Under the pieces are notes generated by a model. The model had not been told where the DNA came from and ran no database searches. It worked only from the letters and a program-made list of their open reading frames with translations. This document shows positions 8,614 to 19,846 of a stretch of DNA of 64,000 nucleotides, one piece after another. Positions within the stretch are counted from its first letter, which is position 1. Every line of letters starts with the position of its first letter. Position numbers and translations under genes: made by a program. Origin of the DNA: Rhizobium sp. ACO-34A (GTDB lineage Bacteria > Pseudomonadota > Alphaproteobacteria > Rhizobiales > Rhizobiaceae); contig CP021371.1 of NCBI GenBank assembly GCA_002600635.1, positions 2,793,001 to 2,857,000 on the forward strand, given 5' to 3'.

Positions 8614-10713
8614 ATGACAGAATTTGACGGCATCGCGCCGCCGATCGCAGAGGCATTGTCGAAGCGCGGCTATGCCACCCTGACTCCGGTGCAGCAGGCC
8701 ATGCTCGACCGCGAGCTTGCCGGCGCCGATGCCCTGGTTTCGGCCCAGACGGGTTCCGGCAAGACGGTCGCCTTCGGACTGGCTCTCGCCCCCACCCTGC
8801 TCGACGGCGAGACCCGCTTCGGTCGCGCCTCCGCACCGCTGGCACTCGCTATTGCACCGACGCGCGAACTGGCGCTGCAGGTCAAGCGCGAGCTCGAATG
8901 GCTCTATGAAATGACCGGTGCGACGATCGCTTCCTGCGTCGGCGGCATGGATATACGCACGGAACGGCGCGCACTCGAACGCGGTGCCCACATCGTCGTC
9001 GGCACGCCCGGTCGCCTGCGCGACCATATCACCCGCAACGCGCTCGACCTGTCGGACATCCGCGCCGTTGTGCTCGACGAAGCCGACGAGATGCTCGACC
9101 TCGGCTTCCGTGAGGATCTGGAGTTCATTCTCGAATCGGCACCGGATGATCGCCGCACGCTGATGTTCTCGGCAACCGTGCCGAAGTCGATCGCCGATCT
9201 CGCCCGCAACTACCAGCGCGACGCAAAACGCATCGCCACTGCCGGCGAAAGGAAGCAGCACGTCGATATCGACTATCGTGCGCTCATGGTCGTGCCGTCC
9301 GACAAGGAAAATGCGATCATCAACGTCCTGCGTTACTACGAGGCGCGTAACGCCATCGTGTTCTGCTCTACCCGCGCAGCCGTCAACCACCTGACGTCCC
9401 GCCTGCACAATCGCGGCTTCTCGGTCGTGGCGCTCTCCGGCGAACTCAGCCAGAACGAACGCACCCACGCGCTTCAGGCCATGCGCGACGGCCGCGCCCG
9501 CGTCTGCATCGCGACCGACGTTGCCGCGCGCGGTATCGACCTGCCCGGCCTCGAGCTGGTCATCCATGCCGACCTCCCGAGCAACCCGGAAACCCTTCTC
9601 CACCGCAGCGGCCGTACCGGCCGTGCCGGCAACAAGGGCGTATCCGCGCTGATCGTTCCGATGAGCAACCGCCGCAAGGCGGAACGCCTGCTGGAAAACG
9701 CCAAGATCGCCGCAAACTGGGCGAAGCCCCCGTCGGCCGATGAAGTTACCCGCCGCGACGACGAACGCCTTCTCGGCGATCCGCTGTTCCTCGACAAGGT
9801 GACTGAAGACGAGAGCGGCGCAGTCGCCGAGTTGCTCGAAAAGCACGGTGCCGAACAGGTTGCCGCCGCTTTCGTCCGTCTCTATCGCAGCGGCCGCTCG
9901 GCACCGGAAGACCTGATCGATGTCACCGTCTCCGCGGAACGCAAGCGCCGCGAACGGGATGGCGACGACGCCCGCCCTGCTCATAGCGAACTGCGCCCGC
10001 GCGAAAACTTCGGTCCGAGCGTGTGGTTCTCCTTGTCTGTCGGTCGCCGTCAAAACGCCGAGCCGCGCTGGCTGATCCCCATGCTCTGCCGCCACGGCCA
10101 GATTTCCAAGGTCGATATCGGCGCCATCAAGATGCAGCCGGAAGAAACCTTCGTCGAACTCGCGGCGGGCAGCGCCGAACACTTCCTCGCGGCTCTCGGC
10201 CCCAACAAGACCATCGACCGCGGCATCACCGTGCAGCCACTCGACGGCGTCCCGGATTTCAACGCCCCTCCGAAGGAGCGTCCCTTCCGCGAGAAGCGCG
10301 AATTCGGCGACAACAAACCCTACGGCGAAAAGCGCGGCTTCGGTGACAAGAAGCCGTATACAGACAAGAAACCATACGGTGACAAGAAGCCTTACGGTGA
10401 CAAGGCCGCCGGCAAGCGCCGCTTCGACGACGATATGGTGAAGGCCGACGCGGAAGTCTGGGGCGATGCACCTGCCCGCAAGCCTGAAGGCGACCGCGAC
10501 TTTGGCAAGAAGCCGTTCGCGAAGAAGCCGAAGGCAGCCGGTGCCGGCGACAACCGGACCTGGGACAAGCCCGCCAAGGGCGACTGGGCCGGCAAGGAAC
10601 GCGCAGGCAAGCCGGGCAAGCCCGGCGGCAAGTTCAACGACCGTGGCTTTGATAACCGCGGAGGCAGCGGCCCGGACGGCAAGCCGAAGAGGAAGGGCCG
10701 CCCCAACGGCTGA
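8614..10713 (+). CDS. DEAD-box RNA helicase with basic C-terminal repeats
   Basis: The 699-residue product carries a full helicase core: Q motif near residue 20-27, Walker A 'AQTGSGKT' 44-51, 'PTREL' 82-86, 'TPGRL' 131-135, 'DEAD' 155-158, 'SAT', 'ARGIDL' and 'HRSGRTGRAG'. After the core come a DbpA/CsdA-type RNA-binding domain (around residues 480-550) and a low-complexity basic tail with repeated 'DKKPYG' units. It should unwind short RNA duplexes in ribosome assembly or mRNA decay. The start at 8614 fits the family N-terminus; the frame is open further upstream but that part overlaps the exonuclease gene antisense and is not conserved in character. It resembles DeaD/CsdA, but the paralogue cannot be named with certainty. 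Confidence 0.92.
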   Translation: MTEFDGIAPPIAEALSKRGYATLTPVQQAMLDRELAGADALVSAQTGSGKTVAFGLALAPTLLDGETRFGRASAPLALAIAPTRELALQVKRELEWLYEMTGATIASCVGGMDIRTERRALERGAHIVVGTPGRLRDHITRNALDLSDIRAVVLDEADEMLDLGFREDLEFILESAPDDRRTLMFSATVPKSIADLARNYQRDAKRIATAGERKQHVDIDYRALMVVPSDKENAIINVLRYYEARNAIVFCSTRAAVNHLTSRLHNRGFSVVALSGELSQNERTHALQAMRDGRARVCIATDVAARGIDLPGLELVIHADLPSNPETLLHRSGRTGRAGNKGVSALIVPMSNRRKAERLLENAKIAANWAKPPSADEVTRRDDERLLGDPLFLDKVTEDESGAVAELLEKHGAEQVAAAFVRLYRSGRSAPEDLIDVTVSAERKRRERDGDDARPAHSELRPRENFGPSVWFSLSVGRRQNAEPRWLIPMLCRHGQISKVDIGAIKMQPEETFVELAAGSAEHFLAALGPNKTIDRGITVQPLDGVPDFNAPPKERPFREKREFGDNKPYGEKRGFGDKKPYTDKKPYGDKKPYGDKAAGKRRFDDDMVKADAEVWGDAPARKPEGDRDFGKKPFAKKPKAAGAGDNRTWDKPAKGDWAGKERAGKPGKPGGKFNDRGFDNRGGSGPDGKPKRKGRPNG

Positions 10714-10722
10714 GGACAGCAA

Positions 10723-10764
10723 CCGGGGCATTTCAGGTGAAACAAATCACCGCCGATGCCCCGG
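10723..10764 (+). terminator. Nested hairpin after the helicase gene
   Basis: CCGGGGCAT (10723-10731) pairs with ATGCCCCGG (10756-10764), and GGTGA with TCACC inside the loop. There is no run of T, so this is either an atypical terminator or a 3' stabilising structure, ten bases after the helicase stop codon. Confidence 0.5.
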
Positions 10765-10854
10765 CTGGTCGGCTCCCGTTCAGTATGTGGATACTTTGAG
10801 TTCCACAGCCGGCCTTGCCCCAAGACACACTAAGCCCGGCCTTTTGCACTCGGC

Positions 10855-11835
10855 TTATGCCGCCCTTCCGGCGGCAAACCTCAGATGCTCCAGCATGCGC
10901 GTTATGCCTTGGCGAAGGTCGATGGACGGGGAGAGCCCGTAGTCCGACTGCAGTTCCGTATCGCCGCAGCGGAAGAAAACCCCTTCTGGTTTGCTGGAAA
11001 GGCCCGAAACTTTCGGCTCCCATCCGATCTGGCGAGCCACCTCCTCCGCCAGCGCGATAAACGAGGTGGCGATACCCGTCGAAAGGTTGAGACTTGCCCC
11101 CGACGGCAAAAGATCGACGGTGCGCCAGATGAAATCCACACAATCCGAAATATGGATGAAGTCGCGGCATTGCCGACCTGAACCCCAGACGTAAACTTCG
11201 TCCTGTCCCCTTTCGCCCATCAGCCGCCCGCAGATCGCCGGAAAGGGATAGGCAAGGTCCTGATCCTCACCGTAGCCGCTGAAAGGTCGGTAAGCGATGG
11301 CCCGCCCGCCATAGCGCTCGACATAAAGCTTCATCAGGAATTCACCGGTGAGCTTCGCCCAGCCATAGCTGAGATCGGGAACGCCGATATCCTCGTCGAA
11401 GGAGATCATCTCCTCGCTCAGGAGCTTATGCCCGGTAGGCCCTTGCAAGCCGATGGGATAGGCGGCACTGGAACTGAAGAATACCACGCAGCCGGGCTTC
11501 GTTTCCGCCGCCCATTTCCACATCTGCGCATCAATGGAGAGATCTTCCGCCACGCACAGCGTCTGCGTCTCCAGCATGACCCGCCCGCCCACCATGGCGG
11601 CGAGATGATAGACATAGCCGAAACGCTCGGTCGAGCGGGCGAAATATTCGCGGCAATCCTGCTGCACGAAGGTGAAGTTTCCCTTTGGTGGCAACGGCCA
11701 ATGCTCGGGGCGGAGCGCTCCCGTGCCGGCGACAAGCGCATCGACACAGACGACATCGAACCCTTCCTCCAGAAGCCTGGAGCAGATGTGCCGTCCAACG
11801 AAACCGGCGCCACCGGTCACCAGAGCCCTTGCCAT
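10855..11835 (-). CDS. NAD-dependent sugar epimerase/dehydratase
   Basis: The 326-residue product is an extended short-chain dehydrogenase: Rossmann motif 'TGGAGFVG' at 7-14, catalytic Ser cluster 'FFSSSAAYP' near 119-127 and the Y157-x3-K161 pair in 'YGWAK'. The features 'YGEDQD' and 'RDFIHISD' are common to GDP-fucose synthase and UDP-sugar epimerase relatives. It should interconvert or oxidise a nucleotide sugar in the cytoplasm for a surface polysaccharide. A family-4 glycosyltransferase gene lies 180 bases upstream on the same strand, which supports a common pathway. The precise sugar cannot be told from the sequence. Confidence 0.88.
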   Translation of the reverse strand: MARALVTGGAGFVGRHICSRLLEEGFDVVCVDALVAGTGALRPEHWPLPPKGNFTFVQQDCREYFARSTERFGYVYHLAAMVGGRVMLETQTLCVAEDLSIDAQMWKWAAETKPGCVVFFSSSAAYPIGLQGPTGHKLLSEEMISFDEDIGVPDLSYGWAKLTGEFLMKLYVERYGGRAIAYRPFSGYGEDQDLAYPFPAICGRLMGERGQDEVYVWGSGRQCRDFIHISDCVDFIWRTVDLLPSGASLNLSTGIATSFIALAEEVARQIGWEPKVSGLSSKPEGVFFRCGDTELQSDYGLSPSIDLRQGITRMLEHLRFAAGRAA

Positions 11836-11915
11836 GCTGCTACTCCCTACAAAACGCCACTCCCGTCATCTGCATCAATCCAACCGTCAGGCTGGCTACA
11901 ACGCCGCAGACTAAG

Positions 11916-12016
11916 GCATGTCGCGCAAAAGTGTGTCGCGGTTTTGCGGCAACGACATGCGATAAAACAAAAGCTCAAAGCGTGCGGAGCGAATCTGAAA
12001 GATCGCGACACGCTTT
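11916..12016. repeat. Rhizobial palindromic intergenic element
   Basis: Two inverted repeats stand side by side: GCATGTCG (11916-11923) with CGACATGC (11953-11960), enclosing a second matched pair CGCAAAA/TTTTGCG, and AAAGCGTG (11977-11984) with CACGCTTT (12009-12016). This arrangement matches the intergenic palindromic elements that are dispersed in many copies in Rhizobium, Agrobacterium and Sinorhizobium chromosomes. The right arm overlaps the stop codon of the glycosyltransferase gene by two bases. It may act as a transcript 3' end. Only one copy was seen in this window. Confidence 0.75.
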
Positions 12017-13271
12017 AGTGAATCACCTGAGCGCCCTCAGGCAGTGCACCGATCTCCTCACCCTTGATACCCAGCGACATTGGCCGCTGGTAGATCTCGA
12101 TGAGGCGCCGTGTCCATTCGTCGCCGGACGGCGCGATCCGTTTTCCATATTCATAGGCGCCCTCGCCGAGGCGGCGCACGGTCGCGACGCTGTCCATCAT
12201 CGCCATCTTGTCGGCGAGCGATGCGGCATTGCCGCTCTCGAAGACGAGGCCCGCACCATTGCGCGCGACCTCCTCGGCGATCAGCGCATTGCTGCTGACG
12301 ATCACCGGAATGCCGCTCATCATCGCCTCCGCCGCCACCAGCCCATAGGGCTCCGGCATCCGGGATGGCATAAGGAAGAAGCGCGCTTCGGCAGCGATCC
12401 GCTGCACCTCGCTATCCTCCAGCCAGCCCGGTACGTAGCAGTGAGGCAGAGCGTGCTGCATTTCCTCAAGCAGCGGTCCCTGACCGATCAGCGTCGCAGT
12501 GCGGCCGGTCATGTTGAGAGCTTCGGCAAGCGTCCGCACGCCCTTCTCCCAGGTCATCCGGCCGAGAAACAGCGTCCGGTCGTTCTGCCAGGCCTTTACC
12601 GGTTCGACGGTCAGCGGCTTGCAGGGCGTACGCAACGTGCGGAAATGCTTGAGGCCAGCGCTGCGAAGATAGGGCTCCATGTTTTCATGGGCGAGAATGA
12701 CTTCGACCCGGTCCCAGAATGTCTGCCCGGCAGAGCGCTGCGTCAGCATCCGCCCGACACGCCAGAGTTTGTGCATGTAGTTGCGCTTGTCGCAGTTGCT
12801 GCACACACACGCAGCCGACATCGGTCGATAATTGCAGACGTCGCCCGTCCGGAAATTCAGGTAACCGCCATTCGGACAGTTGAGGAAGAAATCATGCGCC
12901 GTGACGATCACCCGAGCGCGATGACGGGCAAGGGCGTGAAAGATGGAGGGCGAGAGGATCTGCGACCAGCCGTGCACGTGAACGACGGTATCCTCGTTCC
13001 TCTCGGCCAGCATGCCATCCAGCGCCTCATAGGCGCGGCGATTGTAGTTCCGGTCGATCACATCACGTAGGCGAACGCCGTCCCGTAAAGGTCGCTCACC
13101 CAGAGCCGTCACTTTCGCCTTGGGAAAATTTCTGCGCACCCCTTCGCCGTCATCTCCGACGAACACCGAACAGTCCATCCCGGCGGCTATCCCCGCCTCG
13201 ATACACTGCATCGCAACCTTGGTCGCGCCACCCAGAACTACTGATACATCGTTTACAACAACAAGACGCAT
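12015..13271 (-). CDS. Family 4 glycosyltransferase with a cysteine cluster
   Basis: The 418-residue protein has two Rossmann-like domains of the GT-B fold. The N-terminal half holds 'LGGATKVAMQ' and 'VVHVHGWSQ'; the C-terminal half has 'LGRMTWEKGV' and the donor-binding 'EPYGLVAAEA' motif with its EX7E spacing. Between them five cysteines (132, 146, 155, 157, 160) form an unusual cluster that could bind a metal. It should transfer a sugar from a nucleotide donor to a polysaccharide or lipid intermediate. The start is the ATG at 13271; a TTG five codons earlier is weaker. It probably works with the epimerase downstream. The acceptor is unknown. Confidence 0.87.
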   Translation of the reverse strand: MRLVVVNDVSVVLGGATKVAMQCIEAGIAAGMDCSVFVGDDGEGVRRNFPKAKVTALGERPLRDGVRLRDVIDRNYNRRAYEALDGMLAERNEDTVVHVHGWSQILSPSIFHALARHRARVIVTAHDFFLNCPNGGYLNFRTGDVCNYRPMSAACVCSNCDKRNYMHKLWRVGRMLTQRSAGQTFWDRVEVILAHENMEPYLRSAGLKHFRTLRTPCKPLTVEPVKAWQNDRTLFLGRMTWEKGVRTLAEALNMTGRTATLIGQGPLLEEMQHALPHCYVPGWLEDSEVQRIAAEARFFLMPSRMPEPYGLVAAEAMMSGIPVIVSSNALIAEEVARNGAGLVFESGNAASLADKMAMMDSVATVRRLGEGAYEYGKRIAPSGDEWTRRLIEIYQRPMSLGIKGEEIGALPEGAQVIH

Positions 13272-13463
13272 ATCGCCGTGGTCCAATCATCCAGAACCAA
13301 ACGACGGAGGGTGTGAAATACCCTCAGACTCCCCAGCCGGCCCATCGTTCTCGACAACGATTGACCTATATTTCGGGGTGGTAGTTCAATTTATCCTTTT
13401 GAGTTATTGCACTGGTTTTTCAGGCAATATACGCCGGAGAAAAGAGCCGGCTGAAGCAGCGTT

Positions 13464-15638
<2,175 letters not shown>

Positions 15639-15687
15639 TTAAGAGCCTCCGGTATTAACCGAAATTGACAGAATGGAAAGCGGGCAC

Positions 15688-16506
15688 TCAACCCGCCGAG
15701 CGAAGCCCCTCACCGAACTCCAGCCTGGCCGTCAAGGGCAGGTGGTCGGAGGCAATACGCGCAAGCGGCGTATCGTGCACCGCAAGCTCCGCGATGAGAC
15801 CGGTGCGGTTCGCCATGATCCTGTCGAGGGACAGCATGGGCAGCCGGGCGGGAAAACTCGGGATCGGCGGTGGCAGCGGGCCGAACACCGATTCGAGCCG
15901 TGTGAGCGCCGAGCCCGGCCCGAGACGCCATTCGTTGAAATCGCCCATCAACAAAGTGGGGCGCTCTTCCCGCGCGCCCATGATGTCGAGAATGACATCC
16001 GCCTGCTGCCTGCGCGCCCAGCGCAGAAGACCGAGATGGGCCGCGATCACCCGAAGGCCCTCGCCCCGGGCAAGATCGATTTCGGCAACCAGCGCACCGC
16101 GCGGTTCAAGTCCCGGCAGCGCCACCTGATGCACATCCCGCACCATGCCTTCCTTGAACAGCAGCACATTGCCGCGCCAGCCATGGGATTTCGGCTTGGC
16201 AAGCACAGGAACCGGCATCAGGCCGGTCTCCAGCCGGAGACGCGGCAGGTCGAGAAGCCCGGATTTTTCTCCAAAGCGCTGGTCGGCCTCCTGCAGCGCG
16301 ATCACATCTGGATCGATCTCGGAGATCACTTCGATGATGCGTTCCGGATTGAAACGTCCGTCGGTACCAACGCATTTATGGACATTGTAGGAGGCGACCA
16401 CCAGCGATCCGTCGCGTTGATCGAAAGGCCGGATCAAGGACCGGTTGCGTCGATTCTTGATCGAGGCCAGCATTGTCCTGGCGAGGTTGCCGTTGGTCTT
16501 CATCAT
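15688..16506 (-). CDS. Endonuclease/exonuclease/phosphatase family protein
   Basis: The 272-residue product has the EEP fold landmarks: 'VASYNVHKCVG' with the catalytic Asn, 'PDVIALQEAD' with the metal-binding Glu, 'LLMGDFNEW' and a terminal 'ASDHLPLTARL' with the catalytic Asp-His pair. Such enzymes cleave phosphodiester or phosphate-ester bonds in DNA or lipids and signalling molecules. There is no signal peptide. The gene lies 118 bases downstream of a phospholipase D-like gene on the same strand, and in many proteobacteria these two genes are neighbours, so a shared lipid-related role is possible. The substrate is not known. Confidence 0.88.
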   Translation of the reverse strand: MMKTNGNLARTMLASIKNRRNRSLIRPFDQRDGSLVVASYNVHKCVGTDGRFNPERIIEVISEIDPDVIALQEADQRFGEKSGLLDLPRLRLETGLMPVPVLAKPKSHGWRGNVLLFKEGMVRDVHQVALPGLEPRGALVAEIDLARGEGLRVIAAHLGLLRWARRQQADVILDIMGAREERPTLLMGDFNEWRLGPGSALTRLESVFGPLPPPIPSFPARLPMLSLDRIMANRTGLIAELAVHDTPLARIASDHLPLTARLEFGEGLRSAG

Positions 16507-16624
16507 CGCGTTTCCATGCCAGTTGCAGAAGCATTTCCCTGAGTCGCAGCATACTGCGCCGCAGCAGAAATTTCATGGCGGACGCTGCATCCGCCGGCGA
16601 TTTCGCGGATATCATCGGCACTTG

Positions 16625-18073
16625 TCATAGATAGGGCGATCCCAGCCAGAAGATACGGTTGATGAAACGAACGACGAAAGGCTGCGCCTGCAAGGCATCG
16701 AAGGACAGCGCCTCGGCATCGTCGAGTGCTGAATCGATCCGCGCATCGATCGCAGCCGCGAAATCCCGGTCGAACACCTCCATGTCGATCTCGAAATTCA
16801 ACCGCAACGAACGGGAATCGAGATTGGATGAGCCGACGAACGACCATTGCCCATCGACAGTCAGAAGCTTCGAGTGGTCGAACGGCCCCTGCGCGCTGTA
16901 GATGCGGCAGCCCTCTTTCAGGATCTGCGCGAACTGCGATGTCATAGCGTGGCTGACGATGGCGAGATTGTTCTGCGACGGCACCACGATCTCGACCACC
17001 ACGCCACGCCGCGCCGCCGTGAACAGGGCGGCAAGCAGGATATTGTCCGGCAGAAAATAGGGCGACATGATCCGGATCGACTTTTCCGCCACCGAAAACG
17101 CGCCCATCAGGATCTTGTGGTTCGTCTCGATGTTGCTGTCGGGACCGGACACGATGGCACGGGCAAACGCCGGCCCGCCCTGCACCCCGTCATCGACGGC
17201 CATCTGCCAGGCGACGCCCGTCAGCACCTCGCCGGTCTCGAAATTCAGATCCTCCGCCGCGACCGCGAAGATATCGGCGACCACAGGCCCGGTAACCCTG
17301 AAATGCGTATCGCGCGCGGCATGATCACCTTCGAAAGCCGCGCGGATGTTCATGCCGCCCATGAAGGCGACCTTGCCATCCACCACCACGATCTTGCGGT
17401 GCGTGCGCAGGTTGGCATAGGGCAACCGCATGCCGACGATGACCTTGCCGTTGAACGAAGCAACGGGGACCCCGCGATCCTTCAGATAACCGATGATGCT
17501 CGGCACGCTGTATCGGGCACCGACGGCATCCACGAGAACACGGACCTCAACTCCGCGCCCGACGGCCGCCGCAAGGCAATCCGCAACACGTTTTCCCGTC
17601 GGATCCCGGTCGAAAATATAGGTTTCGAGAATCACGCTTCGCTCGGCGGCATCGATTGCCGCGCAGATCGCCGCATAGGTCTCGCTGCCCGTGTGCAGGA
17701 CCTCGATACGGTTGCCGGACAGCAGCGCGTGATGACCGACAGTATCTCCGAGCGATTTCAGCGCAGCCATACCGCTGCCGAACTCGCTAGCAATCGCCTC
17801 CCGCGGCACCCCGTATTCCGAGAGCCGTTTCCAGAGTTCCTCGAAACGTCTGCTGCGCCGGGAGATCAGGGATTTGCGGCGCACGCGATTGATGCCGGCA
17901 ACGGCATAGATCAGGGCACCGATCAAAGGCGAGAGAACGATGATACCGACCCAGCCGATCGCGGAACGGACATCCCGCTTGGTCATCGCCGCATGCACGG
18001 CGGCCACCGTTCCCATCACAATGGAGAGAACGGCAAGGATTTCAGCCCAGTAGGTTGCAAAAAGGCCTGTCAT
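16625..18073 (-). CDS. cls: Cardiolipin synthase-like phospholipase D family protein
   Basis: The 482-residue protein has two N-terminal membrane segments (about residues 3-23 and 38-58), the second in a PLDNc-type linker 'IGWVGIIVLSPLIGALIY', and two HKD motifs: 'HRKIVVVDGKVAFMGG' and 'HSKLLTVDGQWSFVGS'. These define the paired active site that transfers phosphatidyl groups between phospholipids, as in bacterial cardiolipin synthase. It acts at the inner membrane. The start is the ATG at 18073, preceded by GGGG; the frame upstream begins with a TTG and is not needed. Other phospholipase D-like functions cannot be excluded. Confidence 0.88.
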   Translation of the reverse strand: MTGLFATYWAEILAVLSIVMGTVAAVHAAMTKRDVRSAIGWVGIIVLSPLIGALIYAVAGINRVRRKSLISRRSRRFEELWKRLSEYGVPREAIASEFGSGMAALKSLGDTVGHHALLSGNRIEVLHTGSETYAAICAAIDAAERSVILETYIFDRDPTGKRVADCLAAAVGRGVEVRVLVDAVGARYSVPSIIGYLKDRGVPVASFNGKVIVGMRLPYANLRTHRKIVVVDGKVAFMGGMNIRAAFEGDHAARDTHFRVTGPVVADIFAVAAEDLNFETGEVLTGVAWQMAVDDGVQGGPAFARAIVSGPDSNIETNHKILMGAFSVAEKSIRIMSPYFLPDNILLAALFTAARRGVVVEIVVPSQNNLAIVSHAMTSQFAQILKEGCRIYSAQGPFDHSKLLTVDGQWSFVGSSNLDSRSLRLNFEIDMEVFDRDFAAAIDARIDSALDDAEALSFDALQAQPFVVRFINRIFWLGSPYL

Positions 18074-18143
18074 CGTGCCCCGAAGGAAACAGGTTTCGCC
18101 CAAGAAAGCAATCCGCGCCCTGCTGAGGCCGACCTACGATCGG

Positions 18144-19817
18144 TCAGCCTTCGCCGGCCAGAAGCTTGGCGGCAGCCGCCCTCGCCTCGTCCGTGATCGA
18201 GGCGCCTGCCAGCATGCGGGCGATCTCTTCCCGACGTCGTTCCGGTTCCATGGTCGCGACCCTTGTGGCGATCTTGTCGCCCGCTTCGCCGGAAGGTCCC
18301 TTGGAGATCAGCAGATGGGTCGCCGCGCGGGCGGCAACCTGCGGCGCATGCGTGACCGACAGGACCTGCACCTTGACCGAAAGTCGCTTCAGCCGCTGAC
18401 CGATGGCATCGGCAACCGCGCCGCCGACGCCCGTATCGATTTCGTCGAAGACCAGCGTCGGAGCCGAACCGCGATCTGCCAACGCAACTTTCAGCGCCAG
18501 CAGGAAACGGGAAAGCTCGCCACCGGAGGCGACCTTCATGATCGGTCCCGGCCGTGTTCCCGGGTTGGTCTGGACATGGAATTCGACGGTATCGATCCCC
18601 TCGGCCGTTGCCGTCTGGGAATCGGCCGTCACTTCCACCATGAACCGGGCACGCTCGAGCTTCAGTGCCGGCAGTTCCGCCATCACCGCATCGGACAGTG
18701 CTGAAGCGGCATTGCTTCGCTTTTCGGACAAGGAAGAGGCAAGCTGGTCGTAATGTGTCCGCGCCACGTGCACGGCCCTCTCCAGCTCGCCCAGACGCTC
18801 CTCGCCTGCATCGAGTTCGGCAAGATCACCGACCATCTTTTCTGCCAGAGCCGGGAGATCGACAACGGAAACCGAGTACTTGCGACCGGCCGCCCTCAGC
18901 GCAAACAGGCGCTCTTCGACCCGCTCCAGCTCGTTGGGATCGAACTCGGTGCGCCTGAGCGCCGCCTCGACCTCCATTTGCGCATTGGAAAGATGATCGA
19001 GCGCCGTATCCAGGAGCTGGACAGTCTCTTCCAAGAGGCCCGGAGCCTCATGGCTCTTGCGCTCCAGCCGCCGCACCATCGATGCGATCAGCGGAACGGG
19101 CGACGCATGGCCGTTGAGAAACTCGGATGCTTCCGCGATATCACTGGCGATGCGCTCGGACTTCTGCATGACCGTGCGGCGTTCGGCGAGCGTATCCTCC
19201 TCACCATCCATGGGGGCGAGCTTTTCCAACTCTTCAACGGAAGCCCGGAGATAATCGGCCTCCCGCGCAGCAGCCTCGACACGCGCCCTGTGCGCTTTCA
19301 GCACACGATCCGCCTCGCGCCAGCGGCGATAGGCATCGCCAACGGTAACGACTTCATCGGTAAGGCCGGCAAAGGCATCGAGCAGCATCCGGTGCGCGTC
19401 GGTGTCGACCAGCGCGCGATCGTCATGCTGTCCATGGATTTCGACGAGCAGCTGACCTGCCTGCCGCATGAGCTGCACGGAAACCGGCTGGTCGTTGATA
19501 TAGGCTCGGGTGCGTCCATCGGACGACTGGATGCGCCGGAAGATGAGATCGCCGTCGTCGTCCACGCCATTGCCGCGCAGCAGCGTTCGGGCCGGATGAT
19601 CGCCACCAACGTCGAAAACCGCGGTGACCTGCCCCTTGTCCTCGCCGTGACGCACAAGCGAGCCATCGCCTCGCCCGCCGAGGGCGAGCGAAAGGCTGTC
19701 GAGCAGGATGGACTTGCCGGCGCCGGTCTCACCGGTCAGCACCGAGAGCCCTGCCTCGAAGGCAAGATCCAGCCGCTCGATCAGAACGATATCGCGGATC
19801 GACAACTGGACGAGCAT
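18144..19817 (-). CDS. recN: DNA repair protein RecN
   Basis: The 557-residue product is an SMC-like ATPase: Walker A 'GETGAGKS' at 29-36, a long coiled-coil region in the middle (about 160-370), then the signature 'ASGGELSRFLLALK' and Walker B 'LVFDEIDTGVGG'. RecN helps to hold DNA ends together in double-strand break repair. It lies 29 bases downstream of bamD on the same strand, an order common in rhizobia, so the two may be cotranscribed. No SOS (LexA) box was looked for beyond the eye and none was obvious. Confidence 0.96.
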   Translation of the reverse strand: MLVQLSIRDIVLIERLDLAFEAGLSVLTGETGAGKSILLDSLSLALGGRGDGSLVRHGEDKGQVTAVFDVGGDHPARTLLRGNGVDDDGDLIFRRIQSSDGRTRAYINDQPVSVQLMRQAGQLLVEIHGQHDDRALVDTDAHRMLLDAFAGLTDEVVTVGDAYRRWREADRVLKAHRARVEAAAREADYLRASVEELEKLAPMDGEEDTLAERRTVMQKSERIASDIAEASEFLNGHASPVPLIASMVRRLERKSHEAPGLLEETVQLLDTALDHLSNAQMEVEAALRRTEFDPNELERVEERLFALRAAGRKYSVSVVDLPALAEKMVGDLAELDAGEERLGELERAVHVARTHYDQLASSLSEKRSNAASALSDAVMAELPALKLERARFMVEVTADSQTATAEGIDTVEFHVQTNPGTRPGPIMKVASGGELSRFLLALKVALADRGSAPTLVFDEIDTGVGGAVADAIGQRLKRLSVKVQVLSVTHAPQVAARAATHLLISKGPSGEAGDKIATRVATMEPERRREEIARMLAGASITDEARAAAAKLLAGEG

Positions 19818-19846
19818 GGATGCCTCATCTCACCTGGGTGGCGGGT

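Noticed and set aside
8611..10731. 706-codon minus-strand frame over the DEAD-box helicase
   Set aside because: It mirrors the helicase codons; the product is low-complexity and unlike any family.
10765..10854. Terminator of the epimerase gene from the two GGCC-containing segments
   Set aside because: The two segments are direct, not inverted, repeats and cannot form a good stem.
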